Below are positions 54,401 through 64,000 of a DNA stretch of 64,000 nt, in pieces (position 1 is the stretch's first letter; the number at the start of each line of letters is the position of its first letter). This DNA is from Lingula anatina. Its lineage: Eukaryota > Brachiopoda > Lingulata > Lingulida > Lingulidae. The notes beneath the pieces are model-generated. The model did no database searches and was not told where the DNA came from. It saw nothing but the letters and a program-made list of their open reading frames with translations. Where the stretch lies: contig NW_019774347.1 of NCBI RefSeq assembly GCF_001039355.2, positions 190,108-254,107 of the forward strand, written 5' to 3'. The position numbers and the translations under genes were made by a program.

Positions 54401-57400
54401 AACTCTTGAAGCAGAGTCTCTCCAATAAGTCAGGGCACTTATTTGAAAAAATACAACAAATCATTAAATATGTAATCTGATAATAAATGACATTGAAGCT
54501 CAACACGTGGGCTATTTCACATACTGTCAATGCCACTTATAAAACCAATTGCCAATCATTAACAAAACTGTACCTAATGTTCCGTTACACTAATCCCTTG
54601 CTCAGGGACAGATATGAACAGATATGTTAAGTGTCAATAGAAATAATCAACAGCCGGACACGCACACCCCAAGGTTATCGCCAGTGACAGGTTATTAATT
54701 CAAGTCCCCAATACAAAAATGATACCCGTGCTTTTCCCCTTGATTTCCTATTGTTGTGCCAGGGAGAAGTGCCTGGAATTGCACTAAGGATGATAACATA
54801 GAGGTGATATTAGTTATGGGGATTGTAAGGAGCGTGCCTGCACTTGTTGATGTCTTTTTATGTGTGAGAATACAACGGACTAGCAGGACAATGATATAAT
54901 TGTATGTTTATCAAAGATTTTAATGCAGGTTTTTTTTTTTTTTAATTTTATTTATTTTTATTGTCTAGTAACAAAAAAAGGCTTGCAAAATTAAATGTAA
55001 AGATGCTGTCCCATAATATAAGGACCTATTTGTATCCTCAATTGATCTTATAAAAAGTCTCAATACCTCAGGTGACATCTGTGACAAATTCCTTCTGGTT
55101 ATTTAGACACGGGCTTATATTGTTTATGATTATCACCCTGATATGGGTGTGATGCTTCAGTAGACCTACAGGAATATTGAATTTTTTTTTTCACGTTACA
55201 TTAACACCATTCCCAAGTGAGAAACCTTCACACACCTGGTACTGCTTGAATATGCACTTGAACTTTTTGAACTGTATACCTGAACTGTTAATTTTTTTTC
55301 ACTCGGAAATTACTTTTATTCACATATACCTGCAACAGTAGTGTTGTAAAATCTCCATACAAAACATGTTTATTTTCTGCCTACATTTGACAGATTTATG
55401 TGATTTTTTTGTAAAGTAACCCACGTCAAAAGCAGTTTGATATCTTTTATTTGTGATCTCTTTGATTCTATTTCACAAGTATCCATGTTGGAACACAATC
55501 ATTTAATGAGTGGCAGCACATGTCAAAATTTCAAATTATCCACACAAAAAAACTGCCAGTGTCCTGTCTTGAATGAGTTTGCATGCCCCCTATATCTGAG
55601 GCCACCTAGAGAGAGAGGACAATGGGTGCCCTGTGAGTGGAGAACTTCTCCAACAACAACAACAACAGATAACCTCACAGAAAACCTATGGATGAATCAC
55701 TCACCTTATCCTGCTGGCTATACAAAAGATACAATAATAGTTTTGCACCAAGTGCCTTCAGGTGTTGATCGAATTTCAGGCATAATAGTGTTAGAAAAAT
55801 AAAATGACCAAAAGTACTCAAGATCTGCCAGGGATTTGGGGGGGACTCAAACATTTACCTGCCATGACACTTTATCTTCAAATTCTTCGGGTCTCCTTTA
55901 ACTTATGAATCAAAATCAACTGACTAATGAAAGTCATTGAATTTTCCACAATGAATGTCATCAATCTAGTTAAATAGATCAATAAAAATAAAATTAATGG
56001 GGAAACACAAAAAACATCAGATTTCAAATGTCAACTTTTTCTTCAGAAATAAAATCCAATATAACTCACCTTCTTTTTTCATCCCAGCCCGAAAACATTT
56101 CTTTAATCGGCAGTACCGACACTGGTTTCGCTTGTCTTTGTCTACGATGCAATTCCGACTGAATCGGCATGTGTATACGTGATTCTTTCTGACGCTCCTT
56201 CTGAAGAAGCCCTTACACCCATCACAGCTGGCAGCTCCGTAGTGTTTGCCTGTTGCCCTGTCGCCGCAAATGGCACAGTACTGGCTCATGGTCTGGTTGC
56301 CCACCAGCGCAGACGACGACATGGAGGCCAACGATTGGACATTATTCAGGTCTCCAGAATCTGAAATGAAGAAAACGAAGATTTTATAAAGAAATTCATT
56401 GGATTCAATCTATATTTTATAAAGAAATTCATTGGGTCAATCTATGATCAATTTATTATATAAATCAAACACAAAAAACTGATGTAACTGGTCCATTGAT
56501 GCACACAAACTGCACAACTTTTTCAAGTTTGCTAGACAGCTGTCTGGAATACAATCAGAATTAACTGATCAAGGTGTCTGCTATAATGCTTACAAAATCG
56601 TCCTTCCCTGTGCTTCCTCAGTTCACCTGTGTATTTGTAACAAGGGGTTAGCGTGGTTAGCAGTTATTAGCAGATTGAGACATTGTAAAACAGACTTCTG
56701 TTTCATAACATTCACAATATGACCATAGGAGGCTTGCACCATGGTTGCAAAGTTAACAATTTCTAGCAAAGATATTTAGCTGCATGCACAACAGATGTTG
56801 TATGGATCTTTAAAAATTTATATGATTATGATGTTACATAATTTTTTTAAAAAGAGTTAGATATTAATTTGAGCCACAAACAAGTACGTAAATCACACAT
56901 TCTAGTTTCATTCTGCCGTCAAGCAGGTTTCATTGCACCACCTTAACTGTGCCAATTTCTTATATTGAGTCAAAATTAATAAGAGTCGCAAGTTTCCTTC
57001 TTTTTTCTTTCACCTCAGGAAGACTTGTATTTTAACTGTTTTAACTCCAATGTATATACTCCAGACAACAAAACACCCCAGATAATTCTCCCAGTTTTGA
57101 CAAGGGGTGTAACAGTTCAATAAACTAGATGACCTCAAGGGTGTGGGAAAGAGGAGAAACCCTTCACACCTCGTTTACTTTGATTTCTTAATTTCTCCCC
57201 TGCACCTTAATTTGTACTGACTTTAAACATCACAGCTTCATTATCATGATGTATTACATGAGGCAATGGTGCACATGCCCTTCCCCCCTTGAATACAGAA
57301 TTATAAAAAAAAAACTTTTTTTTTTGCTTCAGTATTTCAACTGATTTTACATTTTAGTCTCACCATAAAATTCAGTCATCATTCAAACACAGTCTTTTAA

Positions 57401-59048
57401 CTTATGTCTACCTATCTTATCATCATTTACATTCAATTTATCAATTTTAGTTTGTCTTTTAATTGCTCTTTAGTTTTCAAGTAAATGGCACTAAAATGCA
57501 AGCGAAGTGCAGTTAGTTTTTAAGAAATTATAATTATTATCATTGTTATTAATATTTAGTCTATTAATTAACATTTTAGTGATAGTAATCACTTACTTTA
57601 GAACATATTATTTATGAAACAGCCATGTTTCACTCTTGTCACAAGAGCATCATCAGGCTGAATGCCCACAGATCCTAATGTGTTGGTGGACCTGTGAACA
57701 ATTCCACTCAGAGTAGTATTAGGATGCATTCCCATAGATTTTAGATCGATCTATCCCCGTGGGGAGTCCCACTAGATTACTGTCAGATAATCCGGCTTAA
57801 ATGTCTGTCCTGCCTACTACAAGCTGTAAGGGGGTGATTAACTTTCGTGCCCGCTCGGCTGACAGCTATTTAGCATGAACCCCTAGGGAGTTAGGACGAT
57901 CTAGTTGGATCGATCTAATCTCTGGGAATGGGGTCTTAGTATCAATATTAAGTTGTTAAACCCTCCTTTACACTGGACAGCGTCCTTTCTATGTCCTGTA
58001 GCAAGGTCCAGTTTGACAGTAAAAATAAAATAATACTTTACATGCCAACCACTGGCCCGTCATAAGGCATTCATTCTGCAACCTAAGCTTGTGACTCCTT
58101 TCTACGACCACAACGATGCCAGTTTCATGATCGCTACAAAGGATGCAGAAAGGCCATGGTGTCTGTTGTAAAGGGGGGTTTAAGTGAAACTGACACCATG
58201 GCCTTGACCCAGCATGCACTAGCAACATGGGTGACCCTGATATGCAAAACAAACTACATAAAAAACTTAAAAGTACCACACCAAAGAAAAATTCTCACCC
58301 ATGGACAGAAAGGATTCCTATATTCCCCATGATAAAATTCAAATTATTTTGACACCTAATTGTGTAAGTACATAACAAGTAGAAGGCTTGTTTGTTAGTT
58401 TTTTCCTGTGTGTCAATGTAAAAGTGACACTGTTCAGGGCCAGTGCAAGTCCTTTAAGTTATGAATCAGTAGATGGAAGATAGAAAATCATGAATTTCAC
58501 AGATATTTAATAACTCATCAACTCATCACACAAATATGAACACACAGACTCTTATTGACAATGAGATGATAATAAGTAATGGAGAGTATCTTTCACCTAC
58601 TGAATTTTACCACATCACAAAAATTGTACAAACTTTGGAATAGGCATATAATTCTACAATCCACTGTATTGAATGGTCTGGTATACGTGATGCTGGAAAA
58701 AAATAATAACTCTATACCAAGACAGCCAACAAGATACAACAGAACAAATTTGGCAAATGTGAAAAATGTGTAAAGAGAGCAAGGACAAAACGACCCGGAA
58801 ATTTTCAAACAAAATTTGGTCACATGCCTAGTCAGGGGGGTGCTTGTATTTTTCCTGTCAAATATTTGGCAACGTTGCCCTGAAACATGTGAACTGATAT
58901 CAGGACATGACCAGTAAGGCTGCACTCTCTCAGCACTCTCTACAGCCAAATAACCTGCAGCTGATTTGACACATTCCTATTTGTAATCAAGCCAGTGTCT
59001 ACAAAGCATTACCCCACACACACACAAAAAAAATTATTTATTTATTTT

Positions 59049-59085
<37 letters not shown>

Positions 59086-59871
59086 TTTTTGTATTAAAAG
59101 TAGGTACTCATGCTGTGACACCAGCTTGGCTGCAAAAAGGTGTACTGACATCATTAATATGTCATGTTATGATATTCATTATTACACTTTCTGTATACGT
59201 GTGTTTATAATACTCTTCATTGATTAGTGAGCCAGAAAATGTCAAGCCATGTACACATTAAGTGCTCAATAAACATTATTATTATTTTTATAAAGTTCAA
59301 TCAGATTCAATCTGTGTACATGTAAATGCCATGCATGTAGAGTCTGGGCACATACAAATTGGTGCAATTCCCTTAGCTGCAGCTGTAATGCCATATAACA
59401 TAGGTGATAACTTATCTAGTGCAGTACTCAACTGTCAGATAACATATGGTTTAGCTGGGACTTGGGGTAATCACAGTGGCTTACGGAAAGGAGGGGATGA
59501 TGTACCCCCCCCCCCCTTTCTTTCCCTCCATGTGTAAAACGAGACTTATACAAAAAGTTTGTAAAAGCATTTTTAAAAAGGAAAAGTGCAAGTGAATATG
59601 ATGAAGTCCACAGCACATATGTTGCATAGTGAATTAGGTAGGTAGAGGCACTAGGCCCTTGCCCATAAGGGAGACAGGACATATTTTGACCCCAATTTTT
59701 ACCCAATGCCCCACAATGCCCTACATTTCAAATAAGATTTTTTCTTTACAGAAAAGACGACGAAGGGAGTGGTTCCTCCTACCCCCTAATCCCCTCTTAC
59801 TTTTAGACCTACCCTACAGATAGTATTCTATGTATAATTCCGTCATGTCTTTACAAATCACCACACACACA

Positions 59872-59904
<33 letters not shown>

Positions 59905-60020
59905 CAACAACAACAACAACAACAAAACACAGGTTAATTCTCCCTTCTACCTGGGGAATCCAGCATCTCTAGATCGAGTTCAGCGTCAAACGGATTGGCC
60001 CGCAGCTCCGTCAAAACCAT
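48319..60020 (-). CDS. HNF4: Nuclear receptor HNF4 (NR2A), nine coding exons, 524 aa
   Basis: Minus-strand CDS in transcript order: 60020-59951, 56360-56070, 53229-53114, 52798-52649, 52324-52084, 50867-50762, 49720-49590, 49166-48795, 48416-48319. All junctions are GT-AG and in phase; the sum is 525 codons including TAG. HNF4 is a nuclear receptor that binds DR1 elements as a homodimer, with fatty acid in its pocket, and controls gut, liver and kidney-type metabolic genes. The DNA-binding domain (52-118) has eight zinc-binding Cys (52, 55, 69, 72, 88, 94, 104, 107) and the P-box DGCKG. The hinge has RRTS (132-135), matching the known PKA site. The ligand-binding domain (about 165-370) contains [21 protein letters not shown] and the AF-2 helix [10 protein letters not shown] (358-367). 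A Pro/Ser/Thr-rich F domain follows. The last exon is the least certain. Orthology is very secure. Confidence 0.95.
48440..48470. promoter_or_regulatory. two nuclear-receptor half-site pairs (DR0 type) in the last HNF4 intron
   Basis: AGGTCAAGGTTA (48440-48451) and GGGTCAAGGTCA (48459-48470) are tandem half-sites with no spacer; the second contains the extended half-site TCAAGGTCA. They lie 24-54 bases upstream of the exon 9 acceptor. Such elements can bind monomeric or DR0-binding receptors (NR5, ERR, NR6 types). Binding is inferred only. Confidence 0.3.
48795..49166 (-). CDS. HNF4: HNF4 coding exon 8 (F domain)
   Basis: Acceptor TTTTAG. A Pro/Ser/Thr-rich sequence ([25 protein letters not shown]) continuing directly from LLGG. 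The donor chosen is GGGAGA|GTAGGT, the only phase that keeps exon 9 open to a late stop; a weaker donor (GTCAGG at 48791) would shift frame and stop early. If unspliced here, the frame reads on to a stop at 48745. Confidence 0.8.
49590..49720 (-). CDS. HNF4: HNF4 coding exon 7 (ligand-binding domain end, AF-2)
   Basis: Acceptor TGTCCAG, donor GGAG|GTGAGC. Codes [18 protein letters not shown] and the activation helix in [12 protein letters not shown]. Nearly identical to vertebrate HNF4. Confidence 0.95.
50261..50480. repeat. 25-bp minisatellite in HNF4 intron 6
   Basis: About nine units of a 25-bp motif built on CTATTACATAGTATAAT, arranged partly as 50-bp doublets (one unit with TTAGTTTATT, one with GCTATCTATT). 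It ends about 20 bases before the MITE at 50500. Confidence 0.85.
50500..50726. mobile_element. MITE, GATCGATC family, copy B (about 227 bp), in HNF4 intron 6
   Basis: Ends CCCCATTTCCATAGATTTTT and its imperfect complement; body nearly identical to copies A and C (CTGTCCCGCCTACTAAAAGC, TGAACCCCCAGGGAGTTAGG). The target duplication is not clean. It starts about 35 bases inside the intron from the exon 6 donor at 50762. Confidence 0.78.
50762..50867 (-). CDS. HNF4: HNF4 coding exon 6 (ligand-binding domain)
   Basis: Acceptor TCACCAG, donor GGAAG|GTAAGA. Codes [17 protein letters not shown] and [14 protein letters not shown]. Too short and too split to appear as a long open frame, but the match to the family and the phases are exact. 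Confidence 0.92.
50868..52083 (-). other. HNF4 intron 5 (1.2 kb)
   Basis: GTATGA to TCACCAG on the minus strand. AT-rich with no recognisable element. Introns 3, 4, 7 and 8 (0.3-0.4 kb each) are likewise featureless apart from the half-site pairs in intron 8. Confidence 0.8.
52084..52324 (-). CDS. HNF4: HNF4 coding exon 5 (ligand-binding domain)
   Basis: Acceptor TTCACAG, donor CCAG|GTATGA. Starts [15 protein letters not shown] and ends [11 protein letters not shown]-like ([10 protein letters not shown]). 80 codons plus one base, phase compatible with exon 6. Confidence 0.95.
52649..52798 (-). CDS. HNF4: HNF4 coding exon 4 (start of ligand-binding domain)
   Basis: Exactly 50 codons between CCACCAG and CCAG|GTAGGA. 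Carries [18 protein letters not shown] and ELPLDDQ, helix 1 and 3 of the HNF4 ligand-binding domain. Confidence 0.95.
53114..53229 (-). CDS. HNF4: HNF4 coding exon 3 (hinge)
   Basis: Acceptor ATTTCAG, donor GACAG|GTGTGT. 39 codons: [18 protein letters not shown], then a variable stretch and [10 protein letters not shown]. The start matches the family exactly after KKE. Confidence 0.93.
53230..56069 (-). other. HNF4 intron 2 (2.8 kb)
   Basis: GTGAGT to TTTCAG on the minus strand. Holds a C run at 54349-54364 and poly(T) tracts; no gene or mobile element recognised. Confidence 0.8.
56070..56360 (-). CDS. HNF4: HNF4 coding exon 2 (DNA-binding domain)
   Basis: Acceptor CATTTCAG, donor AAGAAG|GTGAGT. 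Contains both C4 zinc fingers complete, from [15 protein letters not shown] to [16 protein letters not shown]. The sequence is almost identical to vertebrate HNF4 over this domain. Confidence 0.97.
57722..57935. mobile_element. MITE, GATCGATC family, copy C (214 bp), in HNF4 intron 1
   Basis: Ends TGCATTCCC / GGGAATGGGGTC with extended sub-terminal AGATCGATC, flanked by TTA (57719-57721, 57936-57938). Best-preserved target duplication of the family; the body matches copies A and B. Confidence 0.85.
59033..59090. repeat. (TTTA)n microsatellite
   Basis: Tetranucleotide ATTT/TTTA repeats with one interruption near 59047. Confidence 0.9.
59861..59925. repeat. (CA)n followed by (CAA)n
   Basis: Compound microsatellite lying about 25 bases inside HNF4 intron 1, next to the exon 1 donor. 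Confidence 0.95.
59951..60020 (-). CDS. HNF4: HNF4 coding exon 1 (N-terminal A/B start)
   Basis: ATG at 60020-60018, then [20 protein letters not shown], 23 codons plus one base, donor CCAG|GTAGAA. The phase joins exactly to exon 2, giving ...[13 protein letters not shown]. This is the only ATG in the open frame. HNF4 genes commonly have alternative first exons, so other starts may lie upstream. An (AC)n/(AAC)n tract starts about 25 bases into the following intron. Confidence 0.75.
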
Positions 60021-63000
60021 GCTGTCTGACTTCCTAGGGTTTCCCACTCTATATGATACTATCTGTGACTGATTCAGTACAACATATGTATGGTATCTCA
60101 AACCAGATACTATGTACAGCAGAAGTGGTATCTGTATAGTTAAACTGCACTCAAGTGTCTCTGTTTGACAAGGAGGCACAGGCTCAGACCCGCAGTTATG
60201 ATATTTTGTTCACCTGGTGAGAAAATAATGTCATGTGGCTTGCCAAGCAGCAAATGTCAATGAAAAGGCAAAGATAACAGTGCTGATGAGAACAAACTTC
60301 GATATGTTACAATGTTCCTATTTTCTGACCACGGACAATGTTGTACTGTCACACTTTTGGATCCCGGCTTTTCAATTCACTGGTGCACTGTAGCATTAGC
60401 AGTGAAAGAGAACATGCAATCCTCGTCCTTGATCAGATACTTATTATTACCATTCTCAGAGAGAACAATCTTCATAAGCGCCAATCCAATTTCTATTTAA
60501 ATGTACAATCACGCACCAAGACCTGTGGGATTCAGCGAAAATGAAACACGATAGTGACTGCACCTCTTTTTATCTCATCAACATGCTGCTTATAACAACA
60601 ATGTCACCAAAATGTCACTTGGTCACAGAGAGCCGTCTCTGAGCGTAAATATACCCGAAGTAATCTACATCCCTTATCATTAAGTAAAGCTGCTAATGCA
60701 TCCAGGCAGGGGGGCAGGGCTATCAGCAGTGCCACCACCCCTCGGATTTCTGACAGTGGGTCTTCACTTTCACGCCCCCTGGCTGCAGGATTGTTCTAGG
60801 TGCAGTTCATTCCTATCAGAGTACCTGCTTCTTACTGTCCATGGGAGTCCTGGATGATGTAATATGCTCTTCAGAGGCAGAGATGATAGAGAGATAAGGA
60901 TGGGCAAACAGGGGGAGCGGGGAAGGAGGGGAGGGGGGGGCAGCAGTTTACAGTAGAGAGTGGACTAGTGAGGTACTAGAACTGTAACTGTTCCTGTGGT
61001 ATTTTAATGTCACTGTTGCACCTGATGTTACCGTAACGGATTGTACTGTTTCTGTCACTGGTGATATACGGATATTGCTGGACGTCTTCCTGATTGTCTA
61101 CTGTTATATCTGAGCTCAATAAAATATGATAAAATCACTATGTCGAATCTGAAAAACAGCTGCTGCCTGAGGTTGCAGTTTTTCTGTTTCCCTGTGATAT
61201 GTTATATCTTCTTAGTAAATTAAAGCAGTTTTTACATCAGGTCTGCCTGAGTCTCTCAAACAGATCAGCTAGCTAATGTTTGATGTATATACTTCATGGA
61301 TCATGAAACTGCAGTCAGTATTTCCTTGCTCCTGACAACAATGATTAACATAAAGCTAATCCTTCTTATGAGAATATCAAAAACTAGCAGAACAGAAAAA
61401 TCATCTCCTGGCAAATGTCTTTGACAGTGCTAGTGTCTCCCTCTCTCTCCATCAACTGAACTCAAATGCATCACTACCAAAGAAAAAAGACAGAGAAAAA
61501 CCACCTTTTCTTACCTTAAGTGCCCACTAGGAAGGAGCCCTTGTGTCAAATCCCCCAAAATAACCCAATCTGAGTCACCCCTGCGACCAAGTTATAAATA
61601 ACTTGAATACAGTTTGTCATATGACTATCTCTCATTGGCATACTAGTGTATCAAAAGAATCCCCCAGAGATCTAAAATCCCTGACTGAGAGATGCAATCC
61701 TAAATATATATATGCATAGTTAACTTGTGATAAAAATTATGGATAAAACAGTAACCTTGGAGTAGATCTGAGATAAAAGAATTTACAATTTGATAATGAG
61801 TTTTTCATCCTCTACTAAATGAGCAAGGTAGACAATTCCCACTGGCTAAAACTGGTATTATGAAAGAGCAAAGACCTCGAGCATAATACTTTTCATATTT
61901 CATAAGTTATTAAATACTATACAGTGAATTAAGCCAAGTTATGGCACATTTCAATATATAGCAAGGTAAATGCACACTTCTAGTGGAGATATCAAATTAT
62001 AATATCATTAAGATGAAATATTTAAGTGTGTCAATATTTTAACTATGACAAACTTTCATCATCAACTTTTTACTTCTATTCAATAAAACAAATACATCTG
62101 GTATGAATACAACTGATTTCATAACTACTTGTAATGAGCTAAATGTTAAAAATCATAAATCGTAAACTAGCATTTTGTTTATCAACATGTCCTCAGCTAT
62201 TTTACACAACAAAATAGCTACATAATACTGTCAGACCCCCTCCATGAAAACCCTTGTAATTATTGGTGTACTTTGACTGTATGTGACTTGCAATGTTTCT
62301 AATTAGAATTCAATATAATCCAACTCGTTTAAGAAAAAAATTCATTTTAACAAACAACACTTTTCATACAAAGGAATTCAATTAATTTCCATCAGTCAAA
62401 CAATTTTCAATGGAAACCTTTAAAGAAAAAAAAACAGATTTTGAGATAATCACCCAAAACATCTGTCAGGCGCCAGCAGACGCCATTTGATTTGCCAGGT
62501 TTTGCTGGGCAGACACTGAAGGTGGGATATCACATGGTTCCTGCACTGTTTATGTAATGTGACAGCAGAACCATTGTTCCTTTGCCATTGTTTAGCACAT
62601 CTTTGAGTACGGTGTGATTAATATGAAATAATGCCCTAAACAATCTCCAATCCTGCTGCAATTAAAAGAGCAACCCGTGAAAAACTGTGCTCCCCTACAA
62701 AGAATGTTTAAACAAAAGCGGCTGTCAGGATTATAAACATGACATAACACCGTAAATCTTTCAATGTTCCCAATCTAAATATTTCCATGGCGAAGAAAAT
62801 CTTGTGGTTGCCCATTTTCAAAAATGGGATATATCTGAGTGACAATAAAACCCATCGAAATTGTGATTAATGTACGCTACATAGCTTGGCAAGGCATAAA
62901 ATAAATTTGATGCATACAACTACCCTTGGTATTTCTCATTTATTCCAGTAACACAATTCACCTCCCCCCCCCCCCCCCAGAAGTAAGGCACTTAAAAGTA

Positions 63001-64000
63001 GTTTTTAACCAAACAATGCATTTTTTAATTCAATTCAAGAAATTAATTTACATTTATCTATCCTTTTTTTAAAGTCAAATCCCATTGCTTGTTACACTAT
63101 TTTAATTTCATTTAATTCCAGTCCTCTCCTCTACACCCCACCAATATAGCAGGTCTTCAGGTTCAATCAGTGCTTATTCAAATGAAAAGTCAACGAAATA
63201 AATAGATAACAAGGTGCTGGCGATGCCGCAGCCAGCGTTTTTCCTGAGCAAATATTATATATCAAGGCCCTGGCTCTGATAACACTCTCTCAGTCCCAAC
63301 AACGGACATTTTGAACCTGGACGCGTTTTTATCACACATAAGACGGTGGCACTAAGTTCTCTGGGATGACACACCAGTCCTTGGTCTCATGATAAAATTC
63401 CACTCAGAATAAAGACGAGCATTCTCCTGATACCTCCTATCTGGCTGCCCAATAAAAGTGACAATGAAATAGTTAGCAACACTGGGCCAAAACTGTCTCT
63501 GTAACCGTTTTGCCGAGTTTCAAACATTATTTCTTCAAGGAGTGCAAATATACCTATAATACCTGCTCTCTCAACAAAATGACAAAAACGGCAGTAAAAA
63601 TGTTCGAAAAATTGCAAGAAATGAACGAAATTTCATACCTTTAACTCTGTCCCCCCACCAATGATGAGCCCCTCCCCCCTCCCCTTCATATTATCACCCC
63701 CCTCTTCTGCTGCTCTCCCTGGTGACAGCACAATTTGAGATTGGAGAGATAGCTGTGCAAATTCACGCCCCCCTTTTGCTGATATTTTTCTCCCTAAATT
63801 GACAAAGTTAGCTGATAAATTGGGTGCTGTCACAGCCCATCCTATATCATAATTCCCAGTCTGAAATTAAAGGACTTGTGATTTGTTGCTGTACTTTTAA
63901 AATAAATAAAGAATGTTGGGAGGGGGAGGGGGGGGGAGATTGGTGGAGACATAATAGTTCCTTTCAAAAGCAGCAAGATTAGCTTTCCAAACTTTTTAAA
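60021..64000 (-). other. upstream side of HNF4; no further exon recognised
   Basis: The 5' UTR and promoter of exon 1 should lie here, with the open frame continuing upstream without an ATG to 60179. G-rich tracts occur at 60910-60940 and 63919-63938 and C-runs at 62965-62980. No domain-bearing open frame was found. Alternative first exons of HNF4 could be hidden here. Confidence 0.4.

Larger units (their letters stand above)
56361..59950 (-). other. HNF4 intron 1 (3.6 kb)
   Basis: GTAGAA to TTTCAG on the minus strand. Contains a MITE (57722-57935), a hammerhead-like motif (57627-57656), (TTTA)n and (CA)n/(CAA)n tracts, and a 31-bp tandem pair at 56376-56440 (TATAAAGAAATTCATTGG repeated) close to exon 2. 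Confidence 0.8.

Noticed and set aside
63387-63833. Two minus-strand frames upstream of HNF4
   Set aside because: Considered as alternative HNF4 first exons, but neither ends at a donor in the right phase with any family resemblance.

Overview
This is a stretch of animal nuclear genome, AT-rich and intron-rich, from what is probably a marine invertebrate. The evidence is two spliced genes of metazoan-only families (an RGK-type Ras-like GTPase and the nuclear receptor HNF4), GT-AG introns of 0.3-6 kb, many microsatellites and homopolymers, Tc1-type transposon relics and several families of short inverted-repeat elements (MITEs). A lophotrochozoan (mollusc, brachiopod or annelid) is my best guess from the protein flavour and the frequent TACATGTA-like words; the sequence alone does not settle it. 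No operons, bacterial signals, CRISPR or viral genes were seen.

Layout. 1-15.6 kb is gene-free upstream DNA with homopolymers, a palindromic Harbinger-like MITE (7340-7578), a decayed Tc1-like transposase (about 11.87-12.64 kb), a second MITE family member (12809-13015) and a 300-bp duplication joined by a single N (13402) that looks like an assembly seam. At 15630-15666 a perfect CRE and a TATA box form a convincing promoter for the RGK gene, whose four coding exons run on the + strand from 15803 to 30480 (405 aa). A 710-bp relative of the first MITE sits 45 bp inside its third intron. About 260 bp after the stop codon is an uninterrupted run of 857 T.

31.6-48.3 kb is mostly noncoding: MITEs (34028-34226, 35450-35609, 41093-41313), a C-terminal Tc1 transposase fragment (36197-36598), microsatellites, and a pair of nuclear-receptor-type half-site repeats near 44.2 kb. 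Part of 44.1-48.3 kb may be the 3' UTR of HNF4. HNF4 lies on the - strand, nine coding exons between 60020 and 48319 (524 aa), with all splice junctions in phase. The two genes are therefore tail to tail. 60.0-64.0 kb is the upstream side of HNF4; no further exon is recognisable there.

The two genes belong to different pathways (calcium-channel/cytoskeleton signalling versus metabolic transcription control) and nothing here shows they work together. The most unusual points are the RGK protein with a Lys-to-Arg change in its P-loop and no C-terminal cysteine, its CRE-TATA promoter, the long palindromic MITEs with 3-bp target duplications, nuclear-receptor half-site pairs in and beyond the HNF4 3' end, and two probable assembly artefacts.
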